The notes under the pieces were generated by a model. The model saw nothing but the letters and a program-made list of their open reading frames with translations, made no database searches and was not told the DNA's origin. DNA of 33,561 nt. Origin: Clostridiales bacterium (GTDB taxonomy: Bacteria > Bacillota > Clostridia > Oscillospirales > QAMX01). This document shows positions 1-9,379 of the stretch, in pieces; positions within the stretch are counted from its first letter, which is position 1; each line of letters begins with the position of its first letter. Both the position numbers and the translations under genes were made by a program. The DNA lies in NCBI GenBank assembly GCA_012800055.1, contig JAAZKA010000005.1:1-33561 (forward strand). Direction: 5' to 3'.

Positions 1-649
1 AGTGAAACATATCTCCTGCGCGGCCGAGCTGGATGAGCCGCTGCAGCAGGCGCTTCTCCATGATGAACATTCCAAGGCTCTCGTTCTCCTGGGCGCGTTC
101 GGGGTGGGAGTCGATGCCGACGATGCGGCCGTCCTCACCGAAGCGGTAGTAGATCGAGCGCGCAGGGTCCCCGACAGGGAGTTTGGAGCAGACAACCGTG
201 ATATCGGCCTTTGTCTCAATATGCCGCACGAGGACGTCGCGCAGGCGGATGTTGGTGATACAGTCGCCGTCGGCGAGGACGACGTAGGGCTCGCGCGAGT
301 GGGCGATGTAGGACGTGACGCCGGCGAGAGCGTCGAGCTTCCCGGTGAAGGTTCCGCTGTGGGACTGCTCGCCGCCGTAAGAGAAGGGCGGCAGCAGGAA
401 CAGACCGCCGTTCTTACGGCTCAGATCCCAATCCTTACCGGAGCCTAAATGATCCATCAGCGACTGGTAGCTGTCGCGCATGATGATGCCGACGTCGGTG
501 ATGCCCGCGCCGACCATGTTGGACAGGCAGAAGTCGATGGCGCGGTAGCGTCCGGCGTAGGGGACGGATGCCGCCGTACGCGGAGCGACCAGCTCCCTCA
601 TACCACTGTATCTACTGTAGGCAAAAATCAGACCGAGCATTTTGTTCAT
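1..649 (-). CDS. glgD: GlgD subunit of glucose-1-phosphate adenylyltransferase (partial, 3' end outside window)
   Basis: This is the N-terminal 216 residues of a GlgD-type protein; the gene continues past the left edge. It starts MNKMLGLIFAYSRYSG and keeps the nucleotidyltransferase fold landmarks (AGRYRAIDFCLSNMV, then GSGKDWDLSRKNGG). The glycine-rich catalytic loop GGQGSRL of its neighbour GlgC is replaced by FAYSRYSGMREL, and SGDHIY is replaced by LADGDC. In known Firmicutes systems GlgD is a poorly catalytic partner that modulates GlgC in a heteromeric ADP-glucose pyrophosphorylase, and the altered loop agrees with that. The ATG at 649 follows a GGGAGG ribosome site that overlaps the glgC stop, 17 bases upstream, so the two subunits are translated from one mRNA. 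A second true GlgC is unlikely given the altered catalytic residues. Confidence 0.93.
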   Translation of the reverse strand, partial: MNKMLGLIFAYSRYSGMRELVAPRTAASVPYAGRYRAIDFCLSNMVGAGITDVGIIMRDSYQSLMDHLGSGKDWDLSRKNGGLFLLPPFSYGGEQSHSGTFTGKLDALAGVTSYIAHSREPYVVLADGDCITNIRLRDVLVRHIETKADITVVCSKLPVGDPARSIYYRFGEDGRIVGIDSHPERAQENESLGMFIMEKRLLQRLIQLGRAGDMFH

Positions 650-666
650 CGTCTTTATACCTCCCC

Positions 667-1851
667 TCAGCCCAGCGTGGTGCCGGGAGCTACCTGCGCA
701 CCGTCCGGCAGCGCAATGCCCTCCGCAATCACCGTGATTTTAGTCCCCAGCGGGTCGATCGCGCTGCCGCCGATCTGCGCGCCGTGCCCGATCTTCGTAT
801 TCTCTGCGAGGATTGCAAACTCTATGACGGCATCCTCTCCGATCTCCGCGCCCGGCATCAAAATCGAATAGCGCACCTGCGCGCCGCGTCCGACTTTCAC
901 GTCGTTGAACAGAACGCTTGCCTCGATGGTCCCGGCAATCGTACAGCCTTCGGAGACCATCGAATGACGGATGGTGCCCTCGGGGGTAACGTAGTGCGGC
1001 GGGGATGCGGGGTTACGCGAGTAGATGCGCCAGCTCGGGTCGTTCAGCCGCAGCGGGCACTTCGGTGACAGCATGTCCATATTTGCTTCCCACAGGCTGT
1101 TGATGGTGCCGACATCCTTCCAGTAGCTATCGAACGGGTGGACGTACATCCGGCAGCCGTCCTTGAGCATCCCGGGAATGATGTTTTTGCCGAAGTCATT
1201 CTCCGACGCAGGATCGTTCTCATCGGCGATGAGACGTTCACGCAGCACCTTCCAGGTGAAGACATAGATGCCCATCGACGCAAGTGTGGACTCCGGTTCG
1301 CGGGGCTTCTCGACGAATTTGGTGATGCGGCTGTCCGCGTCGGCGGAGAGAATGCCGAAGCGGCTGGCCTCGTCGAGCGGAACATCGATGACGGCGATGG
1401 TGCAGTCGGCGTGCTTTTCCTTATGCAAGGCAAGCATCCGGGTGTAGTCCATCTTATAGATGTGGTCGCCGGAGAGGATGAGGACGTACTCCGGGTCGAA
1501 CTGCTCCATGAACTGGATGTTCTGGTAGATGGCGTTGGCGGTACCCTTGTACCACTCGCCGGACTTGGAGCGCATATATGGCGGGAGGATATGGACGCCG
1601 CCGTTTGCGCGGTCGAGATCCCACGGCTGACCGCTGCCGATATAGGCGTGCAGAGCCAGCGGCTCGTACTGCGTCAGCACGCCTACTGTATCGATGCCGG
1701 AGTTGACGCAGTTTGACAGCGGGAAGTCGATGATGCGGTACTTCCCGCCAAAGGGCACTGCGGGTTTTGCCATATGCCGGGTCAGCACGTGAAGCCGTGA
1801 ACCCTGACCGCCCGCGAGCAGCATTGCGATACATTCTTTCTTACCGTACAT
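667..1851 (-). CDS. glgC: Glucose-1-phosphate adenylyltransferase GlgC
   Basis: GlgC makes ADP-glucose from ATP and glucose-1-phosphate, the committed step of bacterial glycogen synthesis in the cytoplasm. The 394-residue protein has the expected order: nucleotide loop [10 protein letters not shown] near residue 12, [20 protein letters not shown] near 35, [10 protein letters not shown] near 130, sugar-phosphate motif FVEKP near 180, [12 protein letters not shown] near 260, and a C-terminal left-handed beta-helix with hexapeptide repeats. Length is normal for the Bacillus/Clostridia type. The reading frame is open further upstream, but the start was placed at [10 protein letters not shown] because GGAGG lies eight bases before it and family homology begins there. 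The gene sits between an acyltransferase gene and glgD and shares the glgB promoter. Confidence 0.96.
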   Translation of the reverse strand: MYGKKECIAMLLAGGQGSRLHVLTRHMAKPAVPFGGKYRIIDFPLSNCVNSGIDTVGVLTQYEPLALHAYIGSGQPWDLDRANGGVHILPPYMRSKSGEWYKGTANAIYQNIQFMEQFDPEYVLILSGDHIYKMDYTRMLALHKEKHADCTIAVIDVPLDEASRFGILSADADSRITKFVEKPREPESTLASMGIYVFTWKVLRERLIADENDPASENDFGKNIIPGMLKDGCRMYVHPFDSYWKDVGTINSLWEANMDMLSPKCPLRLNDPSWRIYSRNPASPPHYVTPEGTIRHSMVSEGCTIAGTIEASVLFNDVKVGRGAQVRYSILMPGAEIGEDAVIEFAILAENTKIGHGAQIGGSAIDPLGTKITVIAEGIALPDGAQVAPGTTLG

Positions 1852-1879
1852 CCGTAATTCCTCCCGTGATCGCATTATT

Positions 1880-2602
1880 TTAAGTTGTTTCATTCTTCGT
1901 TTCCGCAGGTGTGTTTTCCGCGTCGGGACCATAGCCGGGCTTATAGTAGAGGACTCTGGCCGGAGCGCCCGCAGCGACTGCACCCGCCGGGATGGACTTG
2001 CTGACGACCGATCCCGCACCGATTGTCGCATGCTCACCGATCTCGACGCCGGGAATCAACACGCACGCCGCGCCGACATACGCGCCCTTGCGGAGAATGA
2101 CCATCTTATCCTCGGGCTTGGTGATGTTGCGCTTGGGGCCGTGTCCGACAATCGTCACGCCGAAGGAAATCGTTGCATTGTCCTCAAGCACGACGTTCTC
2201 CGAGCGCAGATCCTCCAGAAAACCATTCTGACCCATGAACCCGCCCTTACCGAGTTTCATGCCGGTGAGCCGATAGAGGAACTTGCGAAAACGGACGTTG
2301 ATGTGCGGCACATGCGCGGCAACGTTGTTGGCGATGAACGTCCGCAGCCACTGGAAGCGGTATACTTTTCCCTTAGCGCGCTTGCCGAACATAAGGTCAC
2401 CGAGGTAGAAACCGACCTGCCCGGCGAGCACGAACGCGCCGAGGAACAGCTTGCCGATCGGGTACAACACCAGCATTACAGGCATCAGGATAATCACAAG
2501 CAGCGCGATGACCGTACCCTGAAACGGGGTATACTCAGGCGTGAGCTGCAGATTCAGGGACGCAAGGTTGGGGTTCTCCTCGTTTTGCCAGAACCATCTC
2601 AT
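1880..2602 (-). CDS. Membrane-anchored hexapeptide-repeat acyltransferase
   Basis: The 240-residue protein has a short polar N-terminus, two adjacent hydrophobic segments (about residues 28-50 and 52-72), a basic linker, and a C-terminal hexapeptide-repeat left-handed beta-helix (about 130-220) with a serine-acetyltransferase-like ending ([14 protein letters not shown], then [12 protein letters not shown]). It probably transfers an acetyl or other acyl group to a sugar or envelope component; the acceptor cannot be told from sequence. It lies inside the glycogen operon, between glgB and glgC, with its start inside the 3' end of glgB in another frame. ATGs at 2623 and 2611 are alternatives; 2602 was chosen because AAGGA lies eight bases before it. 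Whether it acts on glycogen or is merely co-expressed is unknown. Confidence 0.8.
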   Translation of the reverse strand: MRWFWQNEENPNLASLNLQLTPEYTPFQGTVIALLVIILMPVMLVLYPIGKLFLGAFVLAGQVGFYLGDLMFGKRAKGKVYRFQWLRTFIANNVAAHVPHINVRFRKFLYRLTGMKLGKGGFMGQNGFLEDLRSENVVLEDNATISFGVTIVGHGPKRNITKPEDKMVILRKGAYVGAACVLIPGVEIGEHATIGAGSVVSKSIPAGAVAAGAPARVLYYKPGYGPDAENTPAETKNETT

Positions 2603-4466
2603 TGTCTTCATCCTTTTTGTCATTCATAATGGGCGTACAGGTGTAGTAAAGCGCGGAGAGGGGCGGCAGCGTGAGCGCGGCGGAATAAGGCAATCCGTTC
2701 CAGGGGATGTTCTCGGCAATCAGGCACATCTGCGCGCGGTCATATCCCCCCCAGCGAGCGTCGTCGGTGGAGAACGCGAGCGGGTACATACCATCGTACG
2801 CCAGCCCGATGCGGTAGCCCGACAGCTCCGCGCCGGAGAAGTTGCACGCGACGACAACCTCATGTCCATTGCGCGCGATCCTTCTGAAGACCGCGACGTT
2901 CTGCGTGTAGTTGTCGCAGGAGATCCACGAGAAACCCTTCCAGTCGGTGTCATTCTCCCACAGCGGCGGGGTGTTCCGGTAGAAGCCGTTGAGTGCCGCC
3001 ACGTAGTCCCGCAGTCTGCGGTGGACGTCCTCGTCGAGAAGGTGCCACTCGAGCTGGACGTTTTCGTTCCACTCGGCATGCTGACCGAACTCACCGCCCA
3101 TGAACAGCAGCTTCTTCCCCGGATGCGCGTACATGTAGGCATAGAGAAGCCGCAGCCCGGCCATCCGTGCGGTTTCGTCGCCCGGCAGCTTCTCGATGAG
3201 TGCGCGCTTGAGGTGCACCACCTCGTCGTGCGACAGCGGCAGCACGTAATTTTCCGAAAACGCGTAGGTCAGCGAGAACGTCAGCTTGTCATGCCGGTAA
3301 CGGCGGTAAAGCGGGTCCTCGCGGCAGTAGGCGAGGATGTCGTTCATCCAGCCCATGTTCCACTTGTAGTTAAACCCCAGCCCGCCGAGGTAAACGGGCT
3401 TGGTGACACCGGGCCAGGCAGTGCTCTCCTCCGCCACCATCAGCGCGGACGGGTATTCGCGGAACACGGCTTCATTGATGAAGCGGATGAGCGCAATGGC
3501 CTCGAGGTTTTCGCGTCCTCCGTAGATATTGGGGCGCCATTTCTCGCGCCCGAAGTCGAGGTAGAGCATGCTCGCGACCGCATCGACGCGGAAACCGTCG
3601 GCATGATAGACATCCATCCAGTAGAGCGCGGATGACGCGAGGAAACTGCGCACCTCAGGGCGTCCGTAGTCAAATACATAGGTGCCCCACTCGGGACGCT
3701 CACGGCGCAGCGGATCGGAGTCCTCGTAGCACGGCTCGCCGTCGAACATTGCGAGGCCCCAGTCATCCTTCGGGAAATGTGCCGGCACCCAGTCAAGAAT
3801 CACGCCGATGCCGGCTTGATGGAAGCGGTCGATGAGGTGGAGGAAGTCACGAGGTTCCCCAAAGCGGGAGGTCGGCGCAAAGTAGCCGGTACACTGGTAC
3901 CCCCACGACGCATCAAGCGGATGCTCCATCACCGGCAGCAGCTCAACATGCGTGTAGCCCATGTCTTTTACGTATGGCACAAGCTCATCCGCCAGACGTG
4001 CGTAGGTGTAGCTGTTGCCATCCTGATCTCGCCGCCACGAGCCTAGGTGTACCTCATAGATGGTCACGGGCTTGTCATAGCCTGCCTGCCGGGTACGCAT
4101 CCAGTCAGCGTCCCCCCATGTATAGCTGCGCGGCTGATAGACCTTCGACGCGGTGGAACCTCGTGTCTCAGTATGAAAGGCATAGGGATCGGCTTTCAGG
4201 CGTACGGAGTTGTCGCGTGCGGTGATGCGGTACTTATACGCAGCGTACTCGGATAGCCCGCCGACATAGCCCTCCCAGACGGAACCGGTAACTTTGCGCA
4301 TTGGGATACCGTCGCCCCAACCGCAGAAATCCCCGGTAACCGCAACGTTCTTCGCGTGGGGCGCCCAGACGCGGAAGGTCACACCGCTGTCGTCCGGATG
4401 CGCACCGAGCCAGTCATACACGCGGCAGTCCTCGCCCCGGTGAAACAGATACGCGTGGTCGTCCAT
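2535..4466 (-). CDS. glgB: 1,4-alpha-glucan branching enzyme GlgB
   Basis: GlgB cuts alpha-1,4-glucan chains and rejoins them through alpha-1,6 links, giving glycogen its branches. The 643-residue protein has an N-terminal CBM48-type domain (TFRVWAPHAKNVAVTGDFCGW, about residues 30-110) and a GH13 barrel with all four conserved regions: DWVPAHFP near 225, GFRVDAV near 290 with the nucleophile Asp, VAEES near 345 with the acid/base Glu, and LSHDEVVH near 412. A C-terminal all-beta domain follows. The ATG at 4466 was preferred over a GTG at 4475 because AGGAGG lies ten bases upstream of the ATG and only one base from the GTG. It is the first gene of the operon. Its last codons (charged tail DKKDEDNE) overlap the next gene by 68 bases out of frame. 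Confidence 0.96.
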   Translation of the reverse strand: MDDHAYLFHRGEDCRVYDWLGAHPDDSGVTFRVWAPHAKNVAVTGDFCGWGDGIPMRKVTGSVWEGYVGGLSEYAAYKYRITARDNSVRLKADPYAFHTETRGSTASKVYQPRSYTWGDADWMRTRQAGYDKPVTIYEVHLGSWRRDQDGNSYTYARLADELVPYVKDMGYTHVELLPVMEHPLDASWGYQCTGYFAPTSRFGEPRDFLHLIDRFHQAGIGVILDWVPAHFPKDDWGLAMFDGEPCYEDSDPLRRERPEWGTYVFDYGRPEVRSFLASSALYWMDVYHADGFRVDAVASMLYLDFGREKWRPNIYGGRENLEAIALIRFINEAVFREYPSALMVAEESTAWPGVTKPVYLGGLGFNYKWNMGWMNDILAYCREDPLYRRYRHDKLTFSLTYAFSENYVLPLSHDEVVHLKRALIEKLPGDETARMAGLRLLYAYMYAHPGKKLLFMGGEFGQHAEWNENVQLEWHLLDEDVHRRLRDYVAALNGFYRNTPPLWENDTDWKGFSWISCDNYTQNVAVFRRIARNGHEVVVACNFSGAELSGYRIGLAYDGMYPLAFSTDDARWGGYDRAQMCLIAENIPWNGLPYSAALTLPPLSALYYTCTPIMNDKKDEDNEMVLAKRGEPQPCVPESAAHA

Positions 4467-4492
4467 GCGTCTCACGCCTCCTCTCTTCTTGT

Positions 4493-4521
4493 ATTATACG
4501 CTATCTCCTGGGATTTGTCCA
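4493..4521 (-). promoter_or_regulatory. SigA-type promoter of the glg operon
   Basis: Read on the minus strand: TGGACA at 4516-4521, a 17-base spacer, and a perfect TATAAT at 4493-4498. It lies 26 bases before the glgB ATG, with AGGAGG in between, so the leader is very short. It would drive glgB, the acyltransferase, glgC and glgD. Confidence 0.85.
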
Positions 4522-4550
4522 GAGGTTTTTCGCCGTTTATGAAAATAACG

Positions 4551-4583
4551 AATAAAAGCGCACAAGGAAATCCCCGTGCGCTT
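4551..4583 (-). terminator. Intrinsic terminator of the MFS transporter gene
   Basis: The perfect 8-base stem AAGCGCAC/GTGCGCTT (4576-4583 with 4556-4563) has a 12-base loop and is followed on the minus strand by TTTTATT. It lies about 40 bases after the transporter stop, and just upstream of the glg promoter it insulates. Confidence 0.8.
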
Positions 4584-4595
4584 CGTCACTTTCAA

Positions 4596-4635
4596 TAAGT
4601 TTTACATTTCTTCATTCTAAGTTTTACATTTCCTC
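4596..4635. repeat. Short imperfect tandem duplication of the transporter gene's 3' end
   Basis: The 18-base unit TAAGTTTTACATTTCTTC (4596-4613) is repeated with one mismatch at 4618-4635, a 22-base period. The right copy contains the transporter stop codon; the left copy is an untranslated second copy of the last codons plus stop. Confidence 0.85.
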
Positions 4636-5910
4636 ATACGCTTCGAGTTTTTTCGCCGCAGGCTTCGCATCCCCATGCCGCACCAGCAGCATCGTCACGA
4701 AACTCAGCCCCGCGAACACCGCACCGTACGGGAACAGCGTATGGTAACCAATGTGTTCGAGCAGGTAGCCCGACAGGATCGGCGTGACGACCTGTGCGAG
4801 CATCGAAAAGGTGTAGTAGTAACCGGTATACTTGCCGATGTTCGAGCCGCGCGACAGTTCGACGACCATCGGGTAGGAGTTGACGTTGATCGCCGCCCAG
4901 CCGATACCCGCGAGCGCGAAGAGTACGAGGATCAGCGGAGAGAAGGACTTGAAGAAGTACGCCGATGCGAACACCGACGTCAGCAGCGCGACGCCGATGA
5001 GGATGGTGCGTTTGCGTCCGACGCGTGAGGCGAGCTGTCCCATCGGGATAAACGCCGCGATGGCGGCAGCCTGCGCGACGATCAGCGTATAGGCGAACAG
5101 TCCGCCCTGCAGTCCCCAATAGCTCTGCGCGTACTTGGAGAACGCGGTCGTCACGGCGTTGTAGCCGAAGAACCACAGGAACACCGACGCCAGGATCAAA
5201 ATCAAGCTGCGGCGTTCCGGTCCGCTGAGGGAACGCTCGGATCCTCCGGGTGTGCGGTTATCCGTTTCGTCCTCGTCGGATATTCCCGCGTTCTTCTCCG
5301 TTTCTATCCTCTGTGCGCGGAGCTTCGGCTCGTTAACGGTCAGCCGCAGTACGATCAGACAGCCAAGCATCACCGCCGCAACGCACAGGAACAGCGGCAG
5401 ATAAGACGGGTTTTCCTTTGGTACGAGTACGGCGATGAACACGAGCGAGAGGATGCCGCCGACCGCACCCATGAGGTTGATGACTGCGTTGGCTTTTGAG
5501 CGCAGCGGCTTGGGCGTGACATCCGGCATCAGCGCAACGGCGGGCGAACGGTAGGTCGCCATACTGACGAGGACGAGAGCCAGGACGGTGAAGAAGAACG
5601 GCAGGTTGCGAAGGTTGTCGGCGATGGGCAGCAGTACACACAGCAAAGCGGAGACAAGCGTCCCGCCGACGATGTAGGGCATCCGGCGTCCGATGCGGGT
5701 ATGGGTGCGGTCGGAAAGCGTACCGAACAGCGGGAGCATAAAGAGCGCGAGGACATTGTCCATGGCCATGACGGTACCCGAAAGCGTATCGCCGATGCCG
5801 AAGCTGTTCTTCAGGATCAGCGGGATGATGGTGTCGTAGACCTGCCAGAACGTGCAGATGGACATGAACGCGAGGCCGACGAAGAACGTGCGCTTGTAGT
5901 TGAGTTTCAT
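4624..5910 (-). CDS. MFS transporter, sugar-cation symporter type
   Basis: This is a 12-helix major facilitator of 428 residues. The loop between helices 2 and 3 reads GTLSDRTHTRIGRRMPY, the classic MFS signature in the form seen in glycoside/SLC45-like symporters. A second copy, GQLASRVGRKR, is in the C-half. A charged, cytoplasmic-type loop of about 45 residues (DEDETDNRTPGG) links the halves, and the C-terminus is short and polar. Sugar uptake is the likeliest role, supported by the neighbouring glycogen genes, but the substrate is not visible and drug or peptide export cannot be excluded. The ATG at 5910 has GGAGG five bases upstream; a TTG 12 bases earlier would bury that site. It is a single-gene unit with its own promoter and terminator. 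Confidence 0.87.
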   Translation of the reverse strand: MKLNYKRTFFVGLAFMSICTFWQVYDTIIPLILKNSFGIGDTLSGTVMAMDNVLALFMLPLFGTLSDRTHTRIGRRMPYIVGGTLVSALLCVLLPIADNLRNLPFFFTVLALVLVSMATYRSPAVALMPDVTPKPLRSKANAVINLMGAVGGILSLVFIAVLVPKENPSYLPLFLCVAAVMLGCLIVLRLTVNEPKLRAQRIETEKNAGISDEDETDNRTPGGSERSLSGPERRSLILILASVFLWFFGYNAVTTAFSKYAQSYWGLQGGLFAYTLIVAQAAAIAAFIPMGQLASRVGRKRTILIGVALLTSVFASAYFFKSFSPLILVLFALAGIGWAAINVNSYPMVVELSRGSNIGKYTGYYYTFSMLAQVVTPILSGYLLEHIGYHTLFPYGAVFAGLSFVTMLLVRHGDAKPAAKKLEAYEEM

Positions 5911-5969
5911 AAAGACCTCCAACCGTAACCATTGTGTTTCCCGTGAACATCATACGGCAACCTGTATGT

Positions 5970-5978
5970 ATTATATCA
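5970..5978 (-). promoter_or_regulatory. Extended -10 promoter of the MFS gene
   Basis: On the minus strand the sequence reads TGATATAAT, an extended -10 (TGnTATAAT), with no good -35. It is about 60 bases before the transporter ATG. It is divergent from the thuA promoter in the same 189-base gap. Confidence 0.6.
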
Positions 5979-6049
5979 CACCCCACCGCGGAAAGAAAGC
6001 CTCTGCGTGAAATTCATGGTTTGTTCACATTATCTCCGCGCGGATGTTG

Positions 6050-6055
6050 TATAAT
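6050..6055 (+). promoter_or_regulatory. Probable -10 box of the thuA operon
   Basis: A perfect TATAAT sits 45 bases before the thuA ATG. The best -35 candidate, TTCACA at 6024-6029, has a 20-base spacer, so the -35 is weak or activator-dependent. AAGGAG precedes the ATG at normal distance. Confidence 0.5.
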
Positions 6056-6099
6056 GAGCGCGGGACATGAAATTTCTGCAATGAAAAGGAGAGCTTTCC

Positions 6100-6885
6100 A
6101 TGATCAATGTCACGGTATGGAACGAATACTTGCACGAGAAGAACGAACCGGCGGTCGCCGCGGTGTATCCGGACGGCATTCACGGTGCGATCGCGGGGTT
6201 CCTGTCGAAGGACCCGGAGCTGAACGTCCGCACGGCAACGCTGGACATGCCGGAGCACGGGCTGACCAAAGAGGTGCTTGACAGCACCGACGTGCTGACC
6301 TGGTGGGGACACATGGGTCACAACCTGGTATCCGACGAGATCGTACAGCGGGTGTATGACCGGGTGCTCGCGGGAATGGGGCTTGTGTGCTTGCACTCGG
6401 CGCACCACTCGAAGATTTTCCGCAAGCTGATGGGCACCTCGTGCAATCTGCGCTGGCGCGACATCCAGGAAAACGAGCGCATCTGGACGATCGAGCCGTC
6501 ACACCCGGTGGCGGCCGGGCTGCCGGCGTACTTCGATCTGCCTGCTGAGGAAATGTACGGCGAGCGGTTCGACATCCCGACCCCGGACGATCTGGTCTTC
6601 ATGGGCTGGTTCCGCGGCGGCGAGGTCTTCCGCTCCGGTTGCGCCTACCACCGCGGCTACGGCAAGATCTTTTACTTCCAGCCCGGACACGAGATGTACG
6701 GCAACTTCTACAACGAGAACGTCCAGCTGGTTATCCGCAACGCGGTGCACTGGGCGAAGTCGACGTTCGTCTGCCCGCCGTATCTCAACGGTGACGCGGT
6801 CCCGCCGCCGGATGCGTTCGTCGAGCAAAAGGACATCGTGAGCCATAAGGATTACGGCAACGCAAAGGTGTTGAATCTGAAATGA
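6100..6885 (+). CDS. thuA: ThuA-like domain protein
   Basis: The 261-residue soluble protein has the ThuA fold, which is related to class I glutamine amidotransferases. Landmarks are [10 protein letters not shown] at the N-terminus, [10 protein letters not shown] near residue 68, [14 protein letters not shown] near 94, and [11 protein letters not shown] near 188. ThuA was named from a trehalose/maltitol utilisation locus in rhizobia. Its biochemistry is poorly defined, and it is often proposed to act in sugar catabolism. The ATG has AAGGAG upstream. The stop overlaps the next start as ATGA, so the next gene is translationally coupled. The name says fold rather than a proven role; no trehalose gene is in the window. 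Confidence 0.85.
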   Translation: MINVTVWNEYLHEKNEPAVAAVYPDGIHGAIAGFLSKDPELNVRTATLDMPEHGLTKEVLDSTDVLTWWGHMGHNLVSDEIVQRVYDRVLAGMGLVCLHSAHHSKIFRKLMGTSCNLRWRDIQENERIWTIEPSHPVAAGLPAYFDLPAEEMYGERFDIPTPDDLVFMGWFRGGEVFRSGCAYHRGYGKIFYFQPGHEMYGNFYNENVQLVIRNAVHWAKSTFVCPPYLNGDAVPPPDAFVEQKDIVSHKDYGNAKVLNLK

Positions 6886-8099
6886 ACATGGAGTACAGAG
6901 CCTTTCTGGACTCCCTCGGCATCGCCTCCTTCCCTTCTGTCGGGGAGGAGGTCTACGCCGACGCGATGCGGGAATATGACACGCAAGGCTGCCGGTATGT
7001 GACGGAAGCCTTCCTCGACGCGCTCGACCGAGATATCTCACCGTTCCTTTTTCACAAAGAGTTGATCTATCAGACCGCGCCGCGTATCCGTGAAAATCCC
7101 GCGTTGAGCCGCTTCACGCTGCTGCTCGTCCACGCGATGCAGCGCGATATGATGGCGGTACGAAAAGACGGAACGTGGACGCTGCCGTGTCCGCCGGAGG
7201 GTGCCGATCCGCTGCCGTATGAGCTGACGGGTCTGTACGCGATGCTGGCGTTCCTGCCGGACGCGGCGGTGAAACTGCGGGCGATGGGGATGCCTGAGGA
7301 CGTGGTGTCGGTCTCGCTCGCGCAGCCGGACCAGTGCATCAGCATCTTCGCCGGCTGCCACCACCGTCCGGGATTCGAGGCGCAGCGTGTCCGCTGGGGT
7401 ACCTACTACATCCGCCCCGACATCATAACGATCGGCCGCTTCGGGTTTGAGATGCGCAGCTTCGGCGGATGTGTGCGCGCGTTCCGCAATGCTGCGGGCG
7501 AGCTGAAGCTGCTGATGGACGGCTGCCGTCTGCACGCGGACGGGATGATCCTGGGTACCGCCGGGTACGAGAGTGAAGGCTGGCCGAACACGCCCGGCTC
7601 GGCGTACAATGCGGACCTCGTCGAAACCGACACATACTGGGAGGGTCACGCCGTCCGAAACGCTTACGCCGAGCGGGTACGGACGCGGCTTAATAAGTCC
7701 GAATGGCAGTGCGTCCTGATGCCGTGCGACCCGGTGGTAAGCGTCCACATCCCGGCGAATCAGCCGTTCGGACATGACATCGTACTGGCGTCCTACAAAC
7801 GCATGGAGGAGCTATTAAAGCCGGTGTATCCGTACCGCGCGGTGGTATGCACCTCGTGGCTGATGGACCCGGTGCTGACCGAAATGCTCGGCGAGTCGGC
7901 AAACATCTCGCGCTTCCAGAATGATTTCGTGCGCTATCCGTCGAAGGCATCGGGGCGGGGCGTGTATACATTCCTGTTCAACATGCCGAACGCAAAGCCG
8001 GAGGAGCTGCCGGAGAACACGTCGCTGCGGCGAAAGGTCAAGCAGCGCATTCTCGACGGCGGTTCTGTCCTCGAACTGGGCGGCATCCTAAACCTATAA
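6882..8099 (+). CDS. Two-domain acyltransferase-like protein, paralogue A (NAT_N/GNAT_C-like)
   Basis: The 405-residue soluble protein has no signal peptide or membrane segment. It resembles the Clostridia family annotated as acyltransferase domain-containing, with an N-terminal helical domain (about residues 1-130, containing [15 protein letters not shown]) and a GNAT-like C-terminal domain (about 130-300); this match is from memory of the family. Motifs shared with the following gene are [20 protein letters not shown], a KSEW..VL strand then HIP...PFGHD and [13 protein letters not shown], and [13 protein letters not shown]. The substrate and acyl donor are unknown. It overlaps thuA by four bases (ATGA) with no strong ribosome site of its own, so expression probably depends on thuA translation. 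Confidence 0.7.
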   Translation: MNMEYRAFLDSLGIASFPSVGEEVYADAMREYDTQGCRYVTEAFLDALDRDISPFLFHKELIYQTAPRIRENPALSRFTLLLVHAMQRDMMAVRKDGTWTLPCPPEGADPLPYELTGLYAMLAFLPDAAVKLRAMGMPEDVVSVSLAQPDQCISIFAGCHHRPGFEAQRVRWGTYYIRPDIITIGRFGFEMRSFGGCVRAFRNAAGELKLLMDGCRLHADGMILGTAGYESEGWPNTPGSAYNADLVETDTYWEGHAVRNAYAERVRTRLNKSEWQCVLMPCDPVVSVHIPANQPFGHDIVLASYKRMEELLKPVYPYRAVVCTSWLMDPVLTEMLGESANISRFQNDFVRYPSKASGRGVYTFLFNMPNAKPEELPENTSLRRKVKQRILDGGSVLELGGILNL

Positions 8100-8114
8100 T
8101 CGGGAGGTCTTTTT

Positions 8115-9359
8115 ATGACCCTTTCCTCTCTGCTCACCGCGCTGGGCATTACGAAACATCCGGTGTTCTGGGACGCACTGTACCCTGCCGCCGCGCTCGA
8201 ATACGCCGCGCAAGGCTGCGTGTACGTCTCAGAAGCTTTCCTCAAAGCGCTGGACGCGGAGTACGACGCGTTCGGTGAATGCCGTGACGTGGCCTTCGCG
8301 ACAGCCGCGAAGATCCGCGAAAATGAGAACCTGATGCGTTTCATCGTCGTCCTGGCACACGCGTTCAAAGACCCCAAGAGCGTTTACGCCGACTTCGCGA
8401 GCATCGAGCTGCCTCCGGTGCCGGACGGCGCCGACCCGCTGCCGTACGAGCTGACAGCGTTCTATGGGCTGCTGTCCACGGTACACGCCGAGGCGCGGGC
8501 TTTGAGAGCACGCGGCGTCCCGGAGGATATCCTCCGCGCGACGGTGCAGGGCCACGCGTTCTCGATCACGGTCTTCCGCTCGCGGCATGACCGGCTTGGA
8601 TATGATACGGGGCGCATCTCTTGGTGCCTGAACTTTGCGCCGCCGTCGAACGCGCTGACGATCGGCCGCTTCACCTTCGCGCCGTCGAAGTTCGACTATC
8701 CGGTGACGGTCTTCGAGCGCATCGACGGCAGCGGCGCAGGTGCGGAACGTTACCGCGTGCTGATGCGCGGCGTGAAGCTGCACCGCACGGGGCTGATTCT
8801 CGGTTCGCCGGGCTGCGAGGACGAGGACGGCGCCTACGACGCGGACTTTATCGAGACGAACACCTACTATGAGGGTTACCCGCCGCGTCCGACGGTGCCG
8901 GGGAAGCCCGCGAGCGCGGACAATGTGCGCATCCGACTGAAGAAGTCGGAGTGGCGGGTGGTCTTACAGAAGGACGACGGCTATCTCGTGACGCACATCC
9001 CCGAACGGTGGCCGTTTGACCACGAGACGATCCTGGCATCGTACCGGCGCGCGCGCGAGGTCTACGCGCGCTGCTATCCCGACCTCGGCATCCGCGCGCT
9101 GCACTGCCGGACATGGCTGCTCGCTCCGCAGATGCAGGGCTTCCTCAAGCCCGATGCGAATCTGGTACGCTTTCAGAACGACTACATCCTCTACCCCTGT
9201 GTCTGCAACGGAAAGGCAGTGTTCTCGTTCCTGTTCCTGAAGCCTTTTGAGAGTTACGACGAGCTGCCGGAGAACACGACACTGCAGCGTGAGGTCAAAA
9301 AGATCTACCTGCGCGGCGAGGTGCTCTACGAGACAGCCGGATTCAATTTCACGGAATAA
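8115..9359 (+). CDS. Two-domain acyltransferase-like protein, paralogue B
   Basis: The 414-residue protein is clearly homologous to the gene before it over its full length, including [72 protein letters not shown] and LPENTTLQREVKK. By eye identity is around one third, so the duplication is old and the copies may have different substrates. The family match (N-terminal helical domain plus GNAT-like C-terminal domain) is recalled, not computed. The gene has its own GGGAGG seven bases before the ATG and follows paralogue A by 15 bases. The shared acidic-aromatic segment and the conserved H-I-P and F-x-H residues are the best candidates for an active site. Confidence 0.7.
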   Translation: MTLSSLLTALGITKHPVFWDALYPAAALEYAAQGCVYVSEAFLKALDAEYDAFGECRDVAFATAAKIRENENLMRFIVVLAHAFKDPKSVYADFASIELPPVPDGADPLPYELTAFYGLLSTVHAEARALRARGVPEDILRATVQGHAFSITVFRSRHDRLGYDTGRISWCLNFAPPSNALTIGRFTFAPSKFDYPVTVFERIDGSGAGAERYRVLMRGVKLHRTGLILGSPGCEDEDGAYDADFIETNTYYEGYPPRPTVPGKPASADNVRIRLKKSEWRVVLQKDDGYLVTHIPERWPFDHETILASYRRAREVYARCYPDLGIRALHCRTWLLAPQMQGFLKPDANLVRFQNDYILYPCVCNGKAVFSFLFLKPFESYDELPENTTLQREVKKIYLRGEVLYETAGFNFTE

Positions 9360-9379
9360 CCGCACGATAAGGAGTTATT

